DNA of 64,000 nt from an uncultured Pseudovibrio sp. (lineage in GTDB: Bacteria; Pseudomonadota; Alphaproteobacteria; Rhizobiales; Stappiaceae): assembly GCA_947496145.1 (NCBI GenBank), contig CANMBS010000001.1, forward strand, positions 418,802 to 482,801, read 5' to 3'. The notes beneath the pieces are model-generated. The model searched no databases, was not told the DNA's origin, and saw only the letters and a program-made list of their open reading frames with translations. Each line of letters starts with the position of its first letter. Position 1 is the stretch's first letter. Position numbers and translations under genes: made by a program. Below, in pieces: positions 54,534-63,747 of this stretch.

Positions 54534-55616
54534 ATGACGGCGTTTCAGCCTCGCGTTTTCTCCGGTGTTCAACCTACCGGAAACCTGCATCTTGGTAACT
54601 ACCTTGGTGCAATTGTCCGCTTTGTTCCGCTTCAGGACCAGATGCCGACTATCTTCTCCATCGTTGACATGCATGCGATCACAGTCTGGCAGGACCCTGC
54701 CGAGCTGACGCAGCAGACCCGCGAAGTAACAGCTGCTTACCTCGCAGCCGGTGTTGATCCGAAGAAGTCGATCATCTTCAACCAGAGTCAGGTGAAAGAA
54801 CATGCTGAGCTGGCTTGGATTTTCAACTGTATTGCCCGCATGGGCTGGCTGAAGCGCATGACTCAGTTCAAGGACAAAGCAGGGAAGAACGCGGAAAACG
54901 CTTCCGTTGGTCTGTTTGCTTATCCTAATCTGATGGCAGCAGATATTCTGGCTTACCGTGCAACCCACGTTCCGGTTGGCGATGACCAGAAGCAGCACCT
55001 TGAGCTGACGCGAGACATTGCGCAGAAGTTCAACAACGACTTTGCTGAGCGCATCAAAGAGCTGGGTCTGGGTGTTCCTAACCCTGAGCCAACCCATGAA
55101 GCACCGGATGAGCTGTACTTCCCAATCACCGAGCCGATGATTACTGGTCCTGCGACCCGTATCATGAGCCTGCGTGATGGTAACAAGAAGATGTCCAAGT
55201 CTGATCCTTCCGATCTTTCCCGCATCAACCTGACTGATGATCAGGACACGATTGCGAAGAAGATCAGAAAAGCGAAGACAGACCCCGAAGCTCTTCCTAG
55301 TGAAGTGGATGGTCTGGAAGGTCGCGCCGAAGCTGACAACCTTGTTGGCATCTACGCGGCTCTTGCTGGCAAATCCAAGGCAGAAGTTCTGGCCGATTTC
55401 GGTGGACAGCAGTTCTCTGCGTTCAAACCTGCTCTTTCTGAGCTGGCCGTTGATAAGCTTGCCCCAATGAACGCAGAAATGCGCCGGATTATGGATGATC
55501 CAGCTGGTGTTGATGCAGTCCTACGTGATGGCGCTGAGCGCGCTGGCGCTATTGCAGAACCTATTCTGCATGACGTTCGCCGCATTATGGGCTTCCTTGA
55601 GAGCCGCCGCGGTTAA
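54534..55616 (+). CDS. trpS: Tryptophanyl-tRNA synthetase
   Basis: This class I aminoacyl-tRNA synthetase of 360 residues has the HIGH-like motif [17 protein letters not shown] and the KMSKS motif ([10 protein letters not shown]). It attaches Trp to its tRNA. The ATG at 54534 is chosen, eight bases after AGGGAT. An ORF starting at 54396 would add 46 unrelated residues. A good terminator follows. Confidence 0.95.
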   Translation: MTAFQPRVFSGVQPTGNLHLGNYLGAIVRFVPLQDQMPTIFSIVDMHAITVWQDPAELTQQTREVTAAYLAAGVDPKKSIIFNQSQVKEHAELAWIFNCIARMGWLKRMTQFKDKAGKNAENASVGLFAYPNLMAADILAYRATHVPVGDDQKQHLELTRDIAQKFNNDFAERIKELGLGVPNPEPTHEAPDELYFPITEPMITGPATRIMSLRDGNKKMSKSDPSDLSRINLTDDQDTIAKKIRKAKTDPEALPSEVDGLEGRAEADNLVGIYAALAGKSKAEVLADFGGQQFSAFKPALSELAVDKLAPMNAEMRRIMDDPAGVDAVLRDGAERAGAIAEPILHDVRRIMGFLESRRG

Positions 55617-55640
55617 GATACATTTCTTTTCAAGAATGAG

Positions 55641-55672
55641 AAAGCCGCGGAGCATCTGCGGCTTTTTGTTTT
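55641..55672 (+). terminator. Rho-independent terminator after trpS
   Basis: AAAGCCGC (55641-55648) pairs with GCGGCTTT (55658-55665) around nine bases, followed by TTGTTTTTG. It lies 25 bases after the trpS stop. Confidence 0.85.
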
Positions 55673-55879
55673 TGTGACTGTTACAGCCTCTTTTACTGAC
55701 CAGAATTCAAGATCAGAAAAGACAACCATTTAATTGACGCATTGGTTAATCGAACGCTTCACGTGTCTATATCGCTGGATATTCTCTGAAGCTGCTGTCT
55801 ATTTCTCATAAAAAACGACAGAAACGCATTCTATTTGCACTGTGTTTATTGACAGAGGGCGGGTTGCCCCCCTACATCC

Positions 55880-55933
55880 TTGCTGATTGATTGGTGGGGT
55901 TTGCCCCAATACATCAGATGGTCGGATGAATGA
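55880..55933 (+). other. Possible Trp-rich leader ORF before trpA
   Basis: TTG at 55880 would open a 17-codon frame containing TGG TGG in tandem and a third TGG. Its TGA (55931-55933) overlaps the trpA ATG (55930-55932). The hairpin TGGGG-TTTG-CCCCA lies within it. trpA itself has only a weak ribosome-binding site, so translational coupling is conceivable. The TTG lacks a clear ribosome-binding site, and no U-run terminator follows, so classical attenuation is not supported. Confidence 0.25.
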
Positions 55934-56760
55934 TTGAAACTCGTATTGATCGGCGCTTCGCAAAGCTCAAGGCTGAAGGACGTCCTGCACTCGTAACTTT
56001 TATTACGGCTGGAGACCCGGACCTCGCCACCTCACAGGCTATTCTGGATGCTCTTCCAGAAGCTGGCAGTGATGTTATTGAGCTTGGCATGCCGTTTTCT
56101 GATCCGATGGCTGAAGGTATTCCTATCCAGCTGGCAACTCAGCGCTCTCTGGCGCAAGGCCACACGATGGATAAAACGCTTCAGATGGTGCGTGAGTTTC
56201 GCAAGAAAGACAACGACACTCCAATCGTTCTGATGGGGTATTACAACCCGATTTATGTACGCGGCAGCGCGGCGTTTGTGAAAGAAGCACGTGAAGCTGG
56301 CGTTGATGGCCTGATTGTTGTTGATGTGCCAGCTGAAGCAGATGATGAACTCTGTCTTCCGGCAATTGAGGGCGGGGTAAACTTTATTCGCCTGACCACT
56401 CCAACAACCGATGATAAACGTCTTCCGACCGTTCTGGCGAACACTTCCGGTTTCGTTTACTACGTCTCTGTTACCGGCGTTACCGGCTCTGCTGCTGCTG
56501 ACACAACTGCCGTTGCTCAAGCTGTTACCCGAATTAAGTCCCACACCGAGCTTCCTGTTGCCGTTGGCTTTGGCATTAAAACCGCTGAACAGGCTGAAGA
56601 AATTGGCAAGCATGCTGACGGTGTGGTGGTTGGCTCCATCCTTGTTGAGGCTATTCGCAAGAGCCTTGATGAGAATGGTAAAGCCACAAATCAGACACAA
56701 GCTGCTGTTACCGACCTTGTGAGCTCACTACGTGTGGGTGTAGAAAAGGCTCGGAAATAA
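55930..56760 (+). CDS. trpA: Tryptophan synthase alpha subunit
   Basis: This 276-residue TIM barrel converts indole-glycerol phosphate to indole and glyceraldehyde 3-phosphate. The catalytic Glu is present (E51 in [10 protein letters not shown]). The second catalytic acid, Asp60 of the enteric enzyme, normally in a MADGP motif, is Glu62 here (PMAEGIPIQ). YVSVTGVTG and [14 protein letters not shown] are phosphate-binding parts. trpB does not precede it, whereas accD and folC follow in the usual order. The ATG at 55930 has a weak ribosome-binding site. Confidence 0.92.
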   Translation: MIETRIDRRFAKLKAEGRPALVTFITAGDPDLATSQAILDALPEAGSDVIELGMPFSDPMAEGIPIQLATQRSLAQGHTMDKTLQMVREFRKKDNDTPIVLMGYYNPIYVRGSAAFVKEAREAGVDGLIVVDVPAEADDELCLPAIEGGVNFIRLTTPTTDDKRLPTVLANTSGFVYYVSVTGVTGSAAADTTAVAQAVTRIKSHTELPVAVGFGIKTAEQAEEIGKHADGVVVGSILVEAIRKSLDENGKATNQTQAAVTDLVSSLRVGVEKARK

Positions 56761-56832
56761 GTATTGCTTTACGTATGGCCCGTTTAATGGCCATTAACAA
56801 CCAAAGTTGAAATTAAAGACAGGCGGCTGCCC

Positions 56833-57750
56833 GTGAACTGGATTAACAACGTCATACGGCCAAAAATCCGCAGCTTTCTTGAAAAGCGCGAAGTGCCGGA
56901 AAACCTTTGGATCAAGTGCCCTGAAACCGGCGAGATGGTGTTCCATCTCGACCTTGAGGCAAACCAGTGGGTGGTGCCGAACTCCAACTTCCATATGCGT
57001 ATCTCAAGCAAGAAGCGCTTTGAGTACCTCTTCGATGCCGGAGAATATACAAGCATCGAGACTCCGGAAGTTTCTTCCGACCCACTTAAGTTCCGTGACC
57101 AGCGCAAATATGTTGATCGCCTGAAAGAAGCCAAAGCCAAGACGGAGATGAACGACTCTGTTATCGTCGGAAGCGGCAAGGTCAACGGCTATGAAATGAC
57201 GGCTGCGGTTCAGGACTTCGCTTTCATGGCTGGTTCATTAGGTATGGCCGCAGGTGAAGCTATCATCCGTGGCATGGAACATGCCCTTGAGAACAAAACG
57301 CCATTCATTATGTTCGCCGCTTCCGGTGGCGCACGTATGCAGGAAGGCATATTCTCGCTGATGCAGATGCCGCGCACAACTGCGACTGTGCAGATGCTGC
57401 GTGAAGCTGGCCTGCCTTACATTGTGGTGATGACAAACCCAACCTATGGCGGCGTAACAGCCTCCTATGCCATGCTCGGTGATGTTCACCTTGCTGAGCC
57501 TAACGCACTGATCGGATTTGCTGGTCAGCGTGTTATTGAGCAAACTATCCGTGAGAAACTGCCTGAAGGCTTCCAGCGCTCTGAATATCTTTACGATCAC
57601 GGCATGATCGATATGGTTGTGCACCGCCATGACCTGAAAGACACTATTTCTAACCTGTGCAATCTGCTGATGAAGCGTGAAGCGCAGCTGCCGGTGCTTA
57701 AGAAAGAGCCAGAAGAAGAGGCTTCCACTGAGGTCGTGGCAACTTCCTAG
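56833..57750 (+). CDS. accD: Acetyl-CoA carboxylase carboxyltransferase beta subunit
   Basis: This 305-residue subunit starts at GTG 56833 ([12 protein letters not shown]). It transfers the carboxyl group from biotin to acetyl-CoA, together with AccA. Features are [40 protein letters not shown] and [17 protein letters not shown]. The zinc-ribbon cysteines of the E. coli protein are mostly lost: only the first remains ([12 protein letters not shown]). This is usual in Rhizobiales. It follows trpA by 72 bases. Confidence 0.95.
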   Translation: MNWINNVIRPKIRSFLEKREVPENLWIKCPETGEMVFHLDLEANQWVVPNSNFHMRISSKKRFEYLFDAGEYTSIETPEVSSDPLKFRDQRKYVDRLKEAKAKTEMNDSVIVGSGKVNGYEMTAAVQDFAFMAGSLGMAAGEAIIRGMEHALENKTPFIMFAASGGARMQEGIFSLMQMPRTTATVQMLREAGLPYIVVMTNPTYGGVTASYAMLGDVHLAEPNALIGFAGQRVIEQTIREKLPEGFQRSEYLYDHGMIDMVVHRHDLKDTISNLCNLLMKREAQLPVLKKEPEEEASTEVVATS

Positions 57751-57784
57751 GCTTCGTGGCCTGAGAAGAAGCATAGTGAATTTT

Positions 57785-57814
57785 AAAGTCCGGCCTCTTG
57801 TGCCGGGCTTTTTC
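57785..57814 (+). terminator. Terminator after accD
   Basis: AAGTCCGGC and GCCGGGCTT form a stem with one G-U pair, followed by TTTTC. It lies 35 bases after the accD stop. Confidence 0.75.
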
Positions 57815-57897
57815 TTTATCTAATCAGATTACACATTTGCAAAGACCCGGCTGGTTTGTGAACCACCCAGATGGCATGTTGTGAAAGCGGATAGTTA

Positions 57898-59229
57898 ATG
57901 AACAAGATCAAAGCCGCCCTTGACCGCTTGATGAAGCTTCATCCCGATGAGATTGATTTGTCTCTGGACCGTATGAAACGGATCTTAAAGGCTCTGGGAA
58001 ACCCGGAGACGCGCATTCCGCCTGCTTTCCATCTTGCAGGCACCAATGGCAAAGGGTCTACCGGCGCTTCAATCAGGGCGCTTTTGCAAGCGCAGGGTAA
58101 AACCGTTCACGTATATTCCTCTCCACATCTGGTGCGTTTTAACGAGCGCATCCGGCTTGGCAACACTGGCCAGTTTGTAGAAGACGACGCACTTCTGGAA
58201 GCGATTGAGCGTGTTGAAAAGGCTAATGGCGGACATGAGCTGACATTCTTTGAGGCAACAACTGCTGTTGCCTTCTGCCTGTTTGCAGACAAACCTGCAG
58301 ACTATCTCGTTCTTGAGGTTGGTCTTGGTGGTGTTCTGGATGCAACCAACGTGATTGAAAAGCCGCTGGTGAGTGTGATTACACCTGTCTCCAAAGATCA
58401 CGAGAACTTTCTGGGCGATGATCTTGGCGGCATTGCGCTTGAGAAGGCGGGGATCATCAAGCCGGACTGTCCGGTGGTTGTTGGGCAACAGACAGACATT
58501 GCGCGGGATGTGATTGAACGACAAGCGGCACGAGCACATGCTCCGGTCTGGTTTCAGGGACAGGAGTTTTCTGCGTGGGAAGAAGGGGGCCGGTTTGTTT
58601 ATCAGGATGAGGCAGGACTGCTGGACCTTGCACCGCCTAAGCTTGCTGGCTTCCATCAACTAGCGAATTCCGGCCTTGCTTTGGCGGCTCTGCGCGTTGC
58701 TGGTTTGCTGGACAGCGATGAGCAGAGGGCAGCTTGCGACAAAGCTCTGCGAGCCATCAACTGGCCTGCGCGCATGCAACCACTTTATGAAGGGCAGATA
58801 ATTTTTGAGTTTCCACCAGACAGCGAAGTCTGGGTTGATGGCGGGCACAACCCGGGAGCCGCCAAAGTGGTAGCAAGTTTCCTTGCTGATTTAACCGAGA
58901 GAGTATCTCGCCCAACGTTCCTCATCATGGGCATGATGAACACAAAAGATCCTGTAGGCTTCTTTGAGCAGTTTGAGGGGATCGCCAAGCACGTGATGTG
59001 TGTTCCACTTACAACTACATCTGCTGGCCGCTCTCCGAACGAATTGGCAAAGATCGCCAGGTCAGCGGGTCTTTCTGCATCCGCGCACGCGACTCTTGAA
59101 GACGCAATCTCAGAGGTCATGGAACATATGCAACTGGAAGAAGAGGATGAGGCTCCCCGGATTCTTTTCGGTGGCTCGCTTTACTTAGCTGGCGAAGTTT
59201 TAGCAAAAAACGGCACAATTCCGCAGTAA
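57898..59229 (+). CDS. folC: Bifunctional folylpolyglutamate synthase/dihydrofolate synthase
   Basis: This 443-residue Mur-ligase-type enzyme has the P-loop FHLAGTNGKGSTGASIRALL, the VYSSPHLVRFNERIR region, HENFLGDDLGGIALEKAGI and the DGGHNPGAAK motif of the C-terminal domain. It adds Glu to dihydropteroate and to folates. It lies after accD as in many alphaproteobacteria, though a terminator precedes it. Confidence 0.94.
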   Translation: MNKIKAALDRLMKLHPDEIDLSLDRMKRILKALGNPETRIPPAFHLAGTNGKGSTGASIRALLQAQGKTVHVYSSPHLVRFNERIRLGNTGQFVEDDALLEAIERVEKANGGHELTFFEATTAVAFCLFADKPADYLVLEVGLGGVLDATNVIEKPLVSVITPVSKDHENFLGDDLGGIALEKAGIIKPDCPVVVGQQTDIARDVIERQAARAHAPVWFQGQEFSAWEEGGRFVYQDEAGLLDLAPPKLAGFHQLANSGLALAALRVAGLLDSDEQRAACDKALRAINWPARMQPLYEGQIIFEFPPDSEVWVDGGHNPGAAKVVASFLADLTERVSRPTFLIMGMMNTKDPVGFFEQFEGIAKHVMCVPLTTTSAGRSPNELAKIARSAGLSASAHATLEDAISEVMEHMQLEEEDEAPRILFGGSLYLAGEVLAKNGTIPQ

Positions 59230-59259
59230 ACAAAAGTCGATTCAGATACGAAACGAAAA

Positions 59260-59281
59260 AAGGGAGGCATGTACCTCCCTT
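59260..59281. terminator. Bidirectional terminator between folC and cysK
   Basis: AAGGGAGG pairs perfectly with CCTCCCTT around the loop CATGTA. It is flanked by an A-run on the left and lies between the ends of the two converging genes. It would act best on the - strand. Confidence 0.75.
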
Positions 59282-59308
59282 AAGTTTGCTCGGGCTATCT
59301 GTGGTCTG

Positions 59309-60274
59309 TTATACGTCCAGACCTTCAAAGAGAGCCGTTGACAGGTAGCGCTCCGCGAAGCTTGGGATGATGATGACGATGTTCTTATCAGCCATCTCAT
59401 CTCGCTTGCCTACCTCGATTGCCGCTTTCAGTGCTGCGCCGGAGGAAATGCCGACGGGTACACCTTCTGTTTTCGCAATTTCACGAGAGAGCACAAAAGA
59501 GTCTTCGTTGGAAACAGTTATGACTTCATCATAAATATCTGTATCCAGAACACCCGGAATGAAGCCTGCACCGATACCCTGAATTTTGTGGGGGCCGGGT
59601 TGACCGCCGGAAAGGATCGGGCTGTCACTTGGTTCAACAGCAACAACATGCAAGTCCGGCTTGCGCGCTTTCAGAACCTGTGATGTTCCGGTGATTGTGC
59701 CGCCAGTGCCGATGCCGGAGACGAACACGTCTACGTTGCCGTCGGTGTCATTCCAGATTTCTTCTGCGGTTGTCTTGCGGTGAATTTCCGGGTTTGCCGG
59801 GTTTTCAAACTGCTGCGGGATCACTGCATCCGGGATTTCCTGAAGCAGTTCTTCAGCACGCGCTATAGCGCCCTTCATGCCTTTCGGGCCTTCTGTCAGG
59901 TCGATCTCAGCTCCAAGAAGCTTCAGCATCTTGCGGCGCTCGACAGACATAGTCTCTGGCATTACGAGGATTAGTCTGTATCCTTTCGCTGCCGCAACGA
60001 ATGCGAGTGCGATGCCGGTGTTGCCGGAGGTTGGCTCGATCAGGGTGGTTTTGCCCGGAATGATTGTTCCAGCCGCTTCCATAGCTTCCACCATGGCGAC
60101 GCCTATGCGGTCCTTGACGCTGGAAATGGGATTAAAGAACTCAAGCTTAGCGAGAAGGTTGGCCTTTACACCGTGGGCTTTTGCCAAACGGTCCAGCCGA
60201 ACAATTGGTGTGTTGCCGATTGTTTCAGTAATGGAGGAGTAAATTTTTCCCCGGCCCGGTTTCGAGGTGCTCAT
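59309..60274 (-). CDS. cysK: Cysteine synthase A
   Basis: This 321-residue PLP enzyme makes cysteine from O-acetylserine and sulfide. The PLP Lys lies in [11 protein letters not shown], and [15 protein letters not shown] binds substrate. [10 protein letters not shown] is the phosphate-binding loop and [11 protein letters not shown] the C-terminal Ser motif. The start is the ATG at 60274. The gene is monocistronic, with a strong inverted repeat about 110 bases upstream. Confidence 0.93.
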   Translation of the reverse strand: MSTSKPGRGKIYSSITETIGNTPIVRLDRLAKAHGVKANLLAKLEFFNPISSVKDRIGVAMVEAMEAAGTIIPGKTTLIEPTSGNTGIALAFVAAAKGYRLILVMPETMSVERRKMLKLLGAEIDLTEGPKGMKGAIARAEELLQEIPDAVIPQQFENPANPEIHRKTTAEEIWNDTDGNVDVFVSGIGTGGTITGTSQVLKARKPDLHVVAVEPSDSPILSGGQPGPHKIQGIGAGFIPGVLDTDIYDEVITVSNEDSFVLSREIAKTEGVPVGISSGAALKAAIEVGKRDEMADKNIVIIIPSFAERYLSTALFEGLDV

Positions 60275-60381
60275 CGAAATCCCCTTTATGCAATTAATCT
60301 TTGCAATTTGAGCCCTGTGTCCCTGAAAGAATCCCGAGAGATGGGCTTAGCAAATTCTTGATTGAAATGTAGGGATTCGAG

Positions 60382-60420
60382 CGCTTGTTTTCGAGGTTTC
60401 AAAACCCATGAAAACAAGCG
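60382..60420. repeat. 11-base perfect inverted repeat between the HAD gene and cysK
   Basis: CGCTTGTTTTC (60382-60392) matches GAAAACAAGCG (60410-60420), with an inner GGTT/AACC pair. It could terminate the HAD gene (no U-run follows) or be a regulatory cruciform before cysK. Confidence 0.5.
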
Positions 60421-60531
60421 TGGATAGAAATGAACTGTAAATTTCACCAGTTCACTAGAATGATATTCCAATCACTAAGGGAATTAGGATGTTCTTTTGT
60501 AGGAAACACCTCAGGCCCGCTCAATTTCATG

Positions 60532-61203
60532 CTAAACAGCGTCCAGCGCCTTTAGTCCGAGCAGGGCTGGCAGTTCAGACATATGCCCAAAGGTGATTGC
60601 CCCTAAAGCTCTGGCCTGTTCGATATCAGCGTTGGCGTCACCTGTGTAATTGTAAACGCGCATACCTGCAGCTCTGGCTGCTTTAATGCCTGCGATGCTG
60701 TCTTCAATCACAACGCACTGTTCCGGCTCAAATCCCATGCCTTTTGCGGCATAGAGGAAGATATCCGGCGCTGGTTTGCCCATTTTACAATCCTGCGCGG
60801 AATAGAGAACGTCCTTGAAGGTCTCCCAAAGACCGGAGGAGCCAAGGGTCATCTGCATTTTTTGATAGTGCCCGGAGGAGCCCACACAGAAGGGGATGCC
60901 CTCCGCTTTCAGGTGTGCGACCACATCAAGAATGCCGGGAACAGGCTCAATGCCAGCCTCAAAGGCCTTCAGGTCTGCCTGACGAACCTGTGTTGCCCAC
61001 TCATCAGGAAGCTTTTTGCCGCTCAGGCGCTCAGCTTCCTGCTTGATCGTGTCCATTGCTGTGCCGGTGAAGCGGTGGTGACATTCTAAAGGTGAGAAAT
61101 CGAGGCCAATTTCCTTCATGAAGCCAGAGAGAACCTCATTGGCTATGGTCTCGGTATCAACCAAAACACCATCACAATCGAAAATCACCAGTTCCGGCTT
61201 CAT
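60532..61203 (-). CDS. HAD-superfamily phosphatase or phosphomutase
   Basis: This 223-residue HAD subfamily IA protein has the nucleophile motif VIFDCDGVLVDTE, motif II VGSSGHYQKM, motif III KMGKPAPDIF and motif IV VIEDSIAGIKAA. Substrates of this group include sugar phosphates, beta-phosphoglucose and phosphoglycolate, and the sequence does not decide among them. Confidence 0.8.
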   Translation of the reverse strand: MKPELVIFDCDGVLVDTETIANEVLSGFMKEIGLDFSPLECHHRFTGTAMDTIKQEAERLSGKKLPDEWATQVRQADLKAFEAGIEPVPGILDVVAHLKAEGIPFCVGSSGHYQKMQMTLGSSGLWETFKDVLYSAQDCKMGKPAPDIFLYAAKGMGFEPEQCVVIEDSIAGIKAARAAGMRVYNYTGDANADIEQARALGAITFGHMSELPALLGLKALDAV

Positions 61204-61292
61204 TTTTGTTCCTTACTTCTTTCTAAGCCACTCACACTTTTTGGGGTTGCGTGACTGGTTCTTAATTATGCTTTTTCGCAGCAGGGTTTGCG

Positions 61293-61739
61293 TTAAACCC
61301 CTGAAGAGCCGAACCCGCCAGCACCACGGTCTGTGGTTTCCAGTTCTTTGACTTCTTCAATGAGCACTTGCGTAACAGGGGCGACAACCATCTGGGCGAT
61401 GCGCATTCCACGTTCGATCTCAAATGGCAGTTCACCCAGATTGATCAGGATGACCTTCACTTCACCGCGATAATCCGCGTCCACTGTTCCCGGTGTGTTG
61501 AGCACTGTAATGCCGTGCTTTGCTGCCAGGCCGGAACGCGGGCGGACCTGACCTTCGTGACCTGATGGCAGTGCAATAGAAAGGCCCGTTGGCACCAATG
61601 CGCGTTTTCCCGGCAGCAACTCGATGGTTTCTGTATTGGCTGCACGCAGATCAAGCCCCGCAGCTTCGGCGCTTTGATAGGCCGGAAGCTCCAGTCCTTC
61701 GCCATGAGGGAGGCGCGTGATTTTCATTTTTGCTGTCAT
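61293..61739 (-). CDS. dut: dUTP diphosphatase
   Basis: This 148-residue trimeric dUTPase has all five motifs: [44 protein letters not shown] and [10 protein letters not shown]. It keeps uracil out of DNA and supplies dUMP. The start is the ATG at 61739, and an in-frame ATG at 61727 (MKITRLP) is the alternative. It stands alone after the HAD gene. Confidence 0.95.
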   Translation of the reverse strand: MTAKMKITRLPHGEGLELPAYQSAEAAGLDLRAANTETIELLPGKRALVPTGLSIALPSGHEGQVRPRSGLAAKHGITVLNTPGTVDADYRGEVKVILINLGELPFEIERGMRIAQMVVAPVTQVLIEEVKELETTDRGAGGFGSSGV

Positions 61740-61935
61740 GTTAAGGCCCGTTAATGAGATGCCCTTATCTAGCAGGAGTTTTGGGCATCTTCCAGTACTT
61801 GCGCGGTCGCACTCTTTGACGAGGGGATAGAGTCATAATCAGTGAACAGTCCGGTCACATTTTGTGTGATTGGCACCCTTTCAGTAGTGCAATAGATTGG
61901 AAGCAATCCAAAATTTGAGTAATGAAGTGTTTTGC

Positions 61936-62712
61936 ATGAAACAGTCACCCGTATTTTTGCCACATGGAGCGCCAGATCTTGCAATACGCCCGGAACTGGA
62001 AGCTCATCAATTTCTCAAAGGATTTGGCAGTCAAACGCAAGCCCCTGAAGGTATTGTTGTTATCTCCCCCCATTGGCAGAGGGAGCAACTTGCGATCAAT
62101 GCAGCCGGACCATTGAAAACGATCCATGATTTTCAAGGCTTTGCCCCCTCGCTCTATGATTTTCAGTATGAAGCCACCGCAGAAAGCTGGCTCGTGCACC
62201 GCGTTCAGCAGGCAATCACGCGCTATGGCCTCACAGTTGAAGAAGACGACACCTGGGGACTGGATCATGGTGCCTGGGTTCCGCTCATGCTAAGCTTTCC
62301 TTCCGCAGACACTCCGGTCCTTCAGGTCTCATTGCCTTATTCTTATGGAAGTGAAGAGAGCTATCGTCTGGGCCGCGCCCTTGCACCAATGGCAGAAGAT
62401 GGCATTCTGATTATGGGGACGGGCGCACTTACACATAACTTCTCTGAAATCGCGGCACATGGGGATGCTCCGGACTGGGCGCTGGAGTTTGACCATTGGG
62501 TTAGCGACCTTGTTGAACGGGGAGAGACCTGCGCTTTGCTTTCTTCCGGCAATCACAGGTATTACTCAAAGGCCCTGCCAACGGACGAGCATTTCCTCCC
62601 ACTGCTTGTCGCTTACGGTGCGGCGGGTGAAAACGCATATGGAGAAAAACTGCATGAGAGCTTCACCTACCGCTCCCTCAGCATGAGTGCGTTTCGGTTC
62701 CATAGCCGCTAA
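61936..62712 (+). CDS. DODA-type class III extradiol dioxygenase family protein
   Basis: This protein of 258 residues resembles YgiD/DODA. PVFLPHGAPDLAI, VISPHW, DHGAWVPLML and GALTHNF supply the His residues at the metal site. Relatives cleave catechol-type rings such as DOPA, and the natural substrate of the bacterial group is unclear. The ATG at 61936 is chosen. A TTG at 61897 would add 13 residues without a ribosome-binding site. Confidence 0.85.
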   Translation: MKQSPVFLPHGAPDLAIRPELEAHQFLKGFGSQTQAPEGIVVISPHWQREQLAINAAGPLKTIHDFQGFAPSLYDFQYEATAESWLVHRVQQAITRYGLTVEEDDTWGLDHGAWVPLMLSFPSADTPVLQVSLPYSYGSEESYRLGRALAPMAEDGILIMGTGALTHNFSEIAAHGDAPDWALEFDHWVSDLVERGETCALLSSGNHRYYSKALPTDEHFLPLLVAYGAAGENAYGEKLHESFTYRSLSMSAFRFHSR

Positions 62713-63027
62713 ACAGGTGTCGTGTGTTTCCCTCTGATGCCATTCCTGACAAGCAAAGCGCGAGGCAGGAATCCAGAGCCAAGATTGCAGGTGTTGGTGG
62801 GTGTTGCGCTGGGTAGCCCATCGCACTTCGTTTGTGAGGTATGGCCAAGGGGGAATGTAACCTTGCGGCAACAATCTTGAATGGCCCTGCAACTTTTCGT
62901 TGACAGGTTCGCTGTTTCATTCCACATTCATAGGTGAGGCGTCGAAACCTCTTGTCCACGCGGTAACCGCTCCCGTCACAGGCGGATTTTTTGTGCCTTT
63001 TTTCTGATGGCGCAAACCCTTTGCTAT
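62713..63027. other. Repeat-bearing gene-free region
   Basis: ATTCCTG...CAGGAAT (about 62743-62770) is a palindrome of the same general style as the elements in 63.75-63.93 kb. The rest, including a T-rich stretch near 62987-63003, shows no reading frame I can support. Confidence 0.4.
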
Positions 63028-63118
63028 GAGCGGGAGGGCGGTGAATACAATACCTCCTTCGGGGGGGAATAAACTCGCCTGCCGTGGTCAGGTTTCGAAC
63101 CTCCCGCTCGCCAGCGGG
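63028..63118 (+). ncRNA. Structured, switch-like leader RNA candidate
   Basis: GAGCGGGAGG (63028-63037) pairs perfectly with CCTCCCGCTC (63100-63109). Inside the loop is CCTCC-TTCG-GGGGG, with a UUCG tetraloop. The 3' arm can instead form CCCGCT (63103-63108) with AGCGGG (63113-63118) around a four-base loop. These pairings exclude each other. A GGGC/GCCC hairpin follows near 63117-63131. The 108-residue gene begins 60 bases later. The GGTTTCGAACC segment looks like a tRNA T-arm, but the rest does not fold as a tRNA. A phage-type C4 antisense RNA is one thing to test. Confidence 0.55.
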
Positions 63119-63178
63119 CCGTCGAAAGCCCATCTGTCGTCGCGGACATTCAATAGCCAACCACGAAAGGCTTTGATT

Positions 63179-63505
63179 ATGGACGACACTGCAAGTGCGC
63201 AACGCGCCAAGAATAGCATTCAAGACGAAATGGACTTAGCAAACATTGCTGTTTCTGATCTTCTGAACCTTGCCTACATACAGCATATGGTGTTGTGGGA
63301 GCGGATGAAGAACAGCGACGAGCGCGATGCTTTGCTCACTTTGCACTACTGCTTCAATGACCGCCTGAAGGCACTTCATAAGACCTGCGGACACATCACA
63401 GAAGCTTTGGTGGGAACCTCTGCACCCGGAGAAAAGCCCGCCAAGGCAAAACGCAGCGTCTCCTCCGTTCCTTCGGTCAAAAATAACATTGTGTCTTTGG
63501 ATTAA
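63179..63505 (+). CDS. Orphan 108-residue helical protein
   Basis: ATG at 63179 follows AAAGG by ten bases. The product is mainly helical (IQDEMDLANIAVSDLLNLAY and onward through ERMKNSDERDALLTL) with the KTCG motif and a Lys/Ser-rich tail. I do not recognise the family. A truncated relative lies at 38331-38570. The elaborate leader suggests post-transcriptional control. No membrane segment or signal is seen. Confidence 0.7.
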   Translation: MDDTASAQRAKNSIQDEMDLANIAVSDLLNLAYIQHMVLWERMKNSDERDALLTLHYCFNDRLKALHKTCGHITEALVGTSAPGEKPAKAKRSVSSVPSVKNNIVSLD

Positions 63506-63571
63506 CGCACTGTGACAGGCGCTTGTGAGGGCTGGTTGCGACCGCCTTTATCCAGTCTGTCATGAGTGCCC

Positions 63572-63611
63572 GCTGGTCTGCGGCCGGGCAAACTTTAGAC
63601 CGCAGACCAGC
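63572..63611 (+). terminator. 12-base perfect hairpin after the orphan gene
   Basis: GCTGGTCTGCGG (63572-63583) pairs with CCGCAGACCAGC (63600-63611) around 16 bases, followed by ATTTTAG. It is likely the transcript end of the 108-residue gene, 67 bases after its stop. Confidence 0.55.
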
Positions 63612-63747
63612 ATTTTAGTATGAGTGCGATATGCGTTCTGCTTACTCGCGGGCTCAAGGCGGTATAGGCCCCGGCGCGGGGGCCGGGAAGACACCGTGGG
63701 GAGGCGTTTTGCTCCAGTTTCAGCGCTCAGACAAATGGCTGTCACTG

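Noticed and set aside
56833..57750. Loss of AccD zinc-ribbon cysteines as a defect
   Set aside because: This state is usual for Rhizobiales AccD, and the catalytic domain is intact.
63028..63110. tRNA gene suggested by GGTTTCGAACC and 3' ...CCTCCCGC
   Set aside because: The putative T-stem has only three pairs directly around the loop, there is no proper D-arm or anticodon arm, and the outer stem is ten rather than seven bases.
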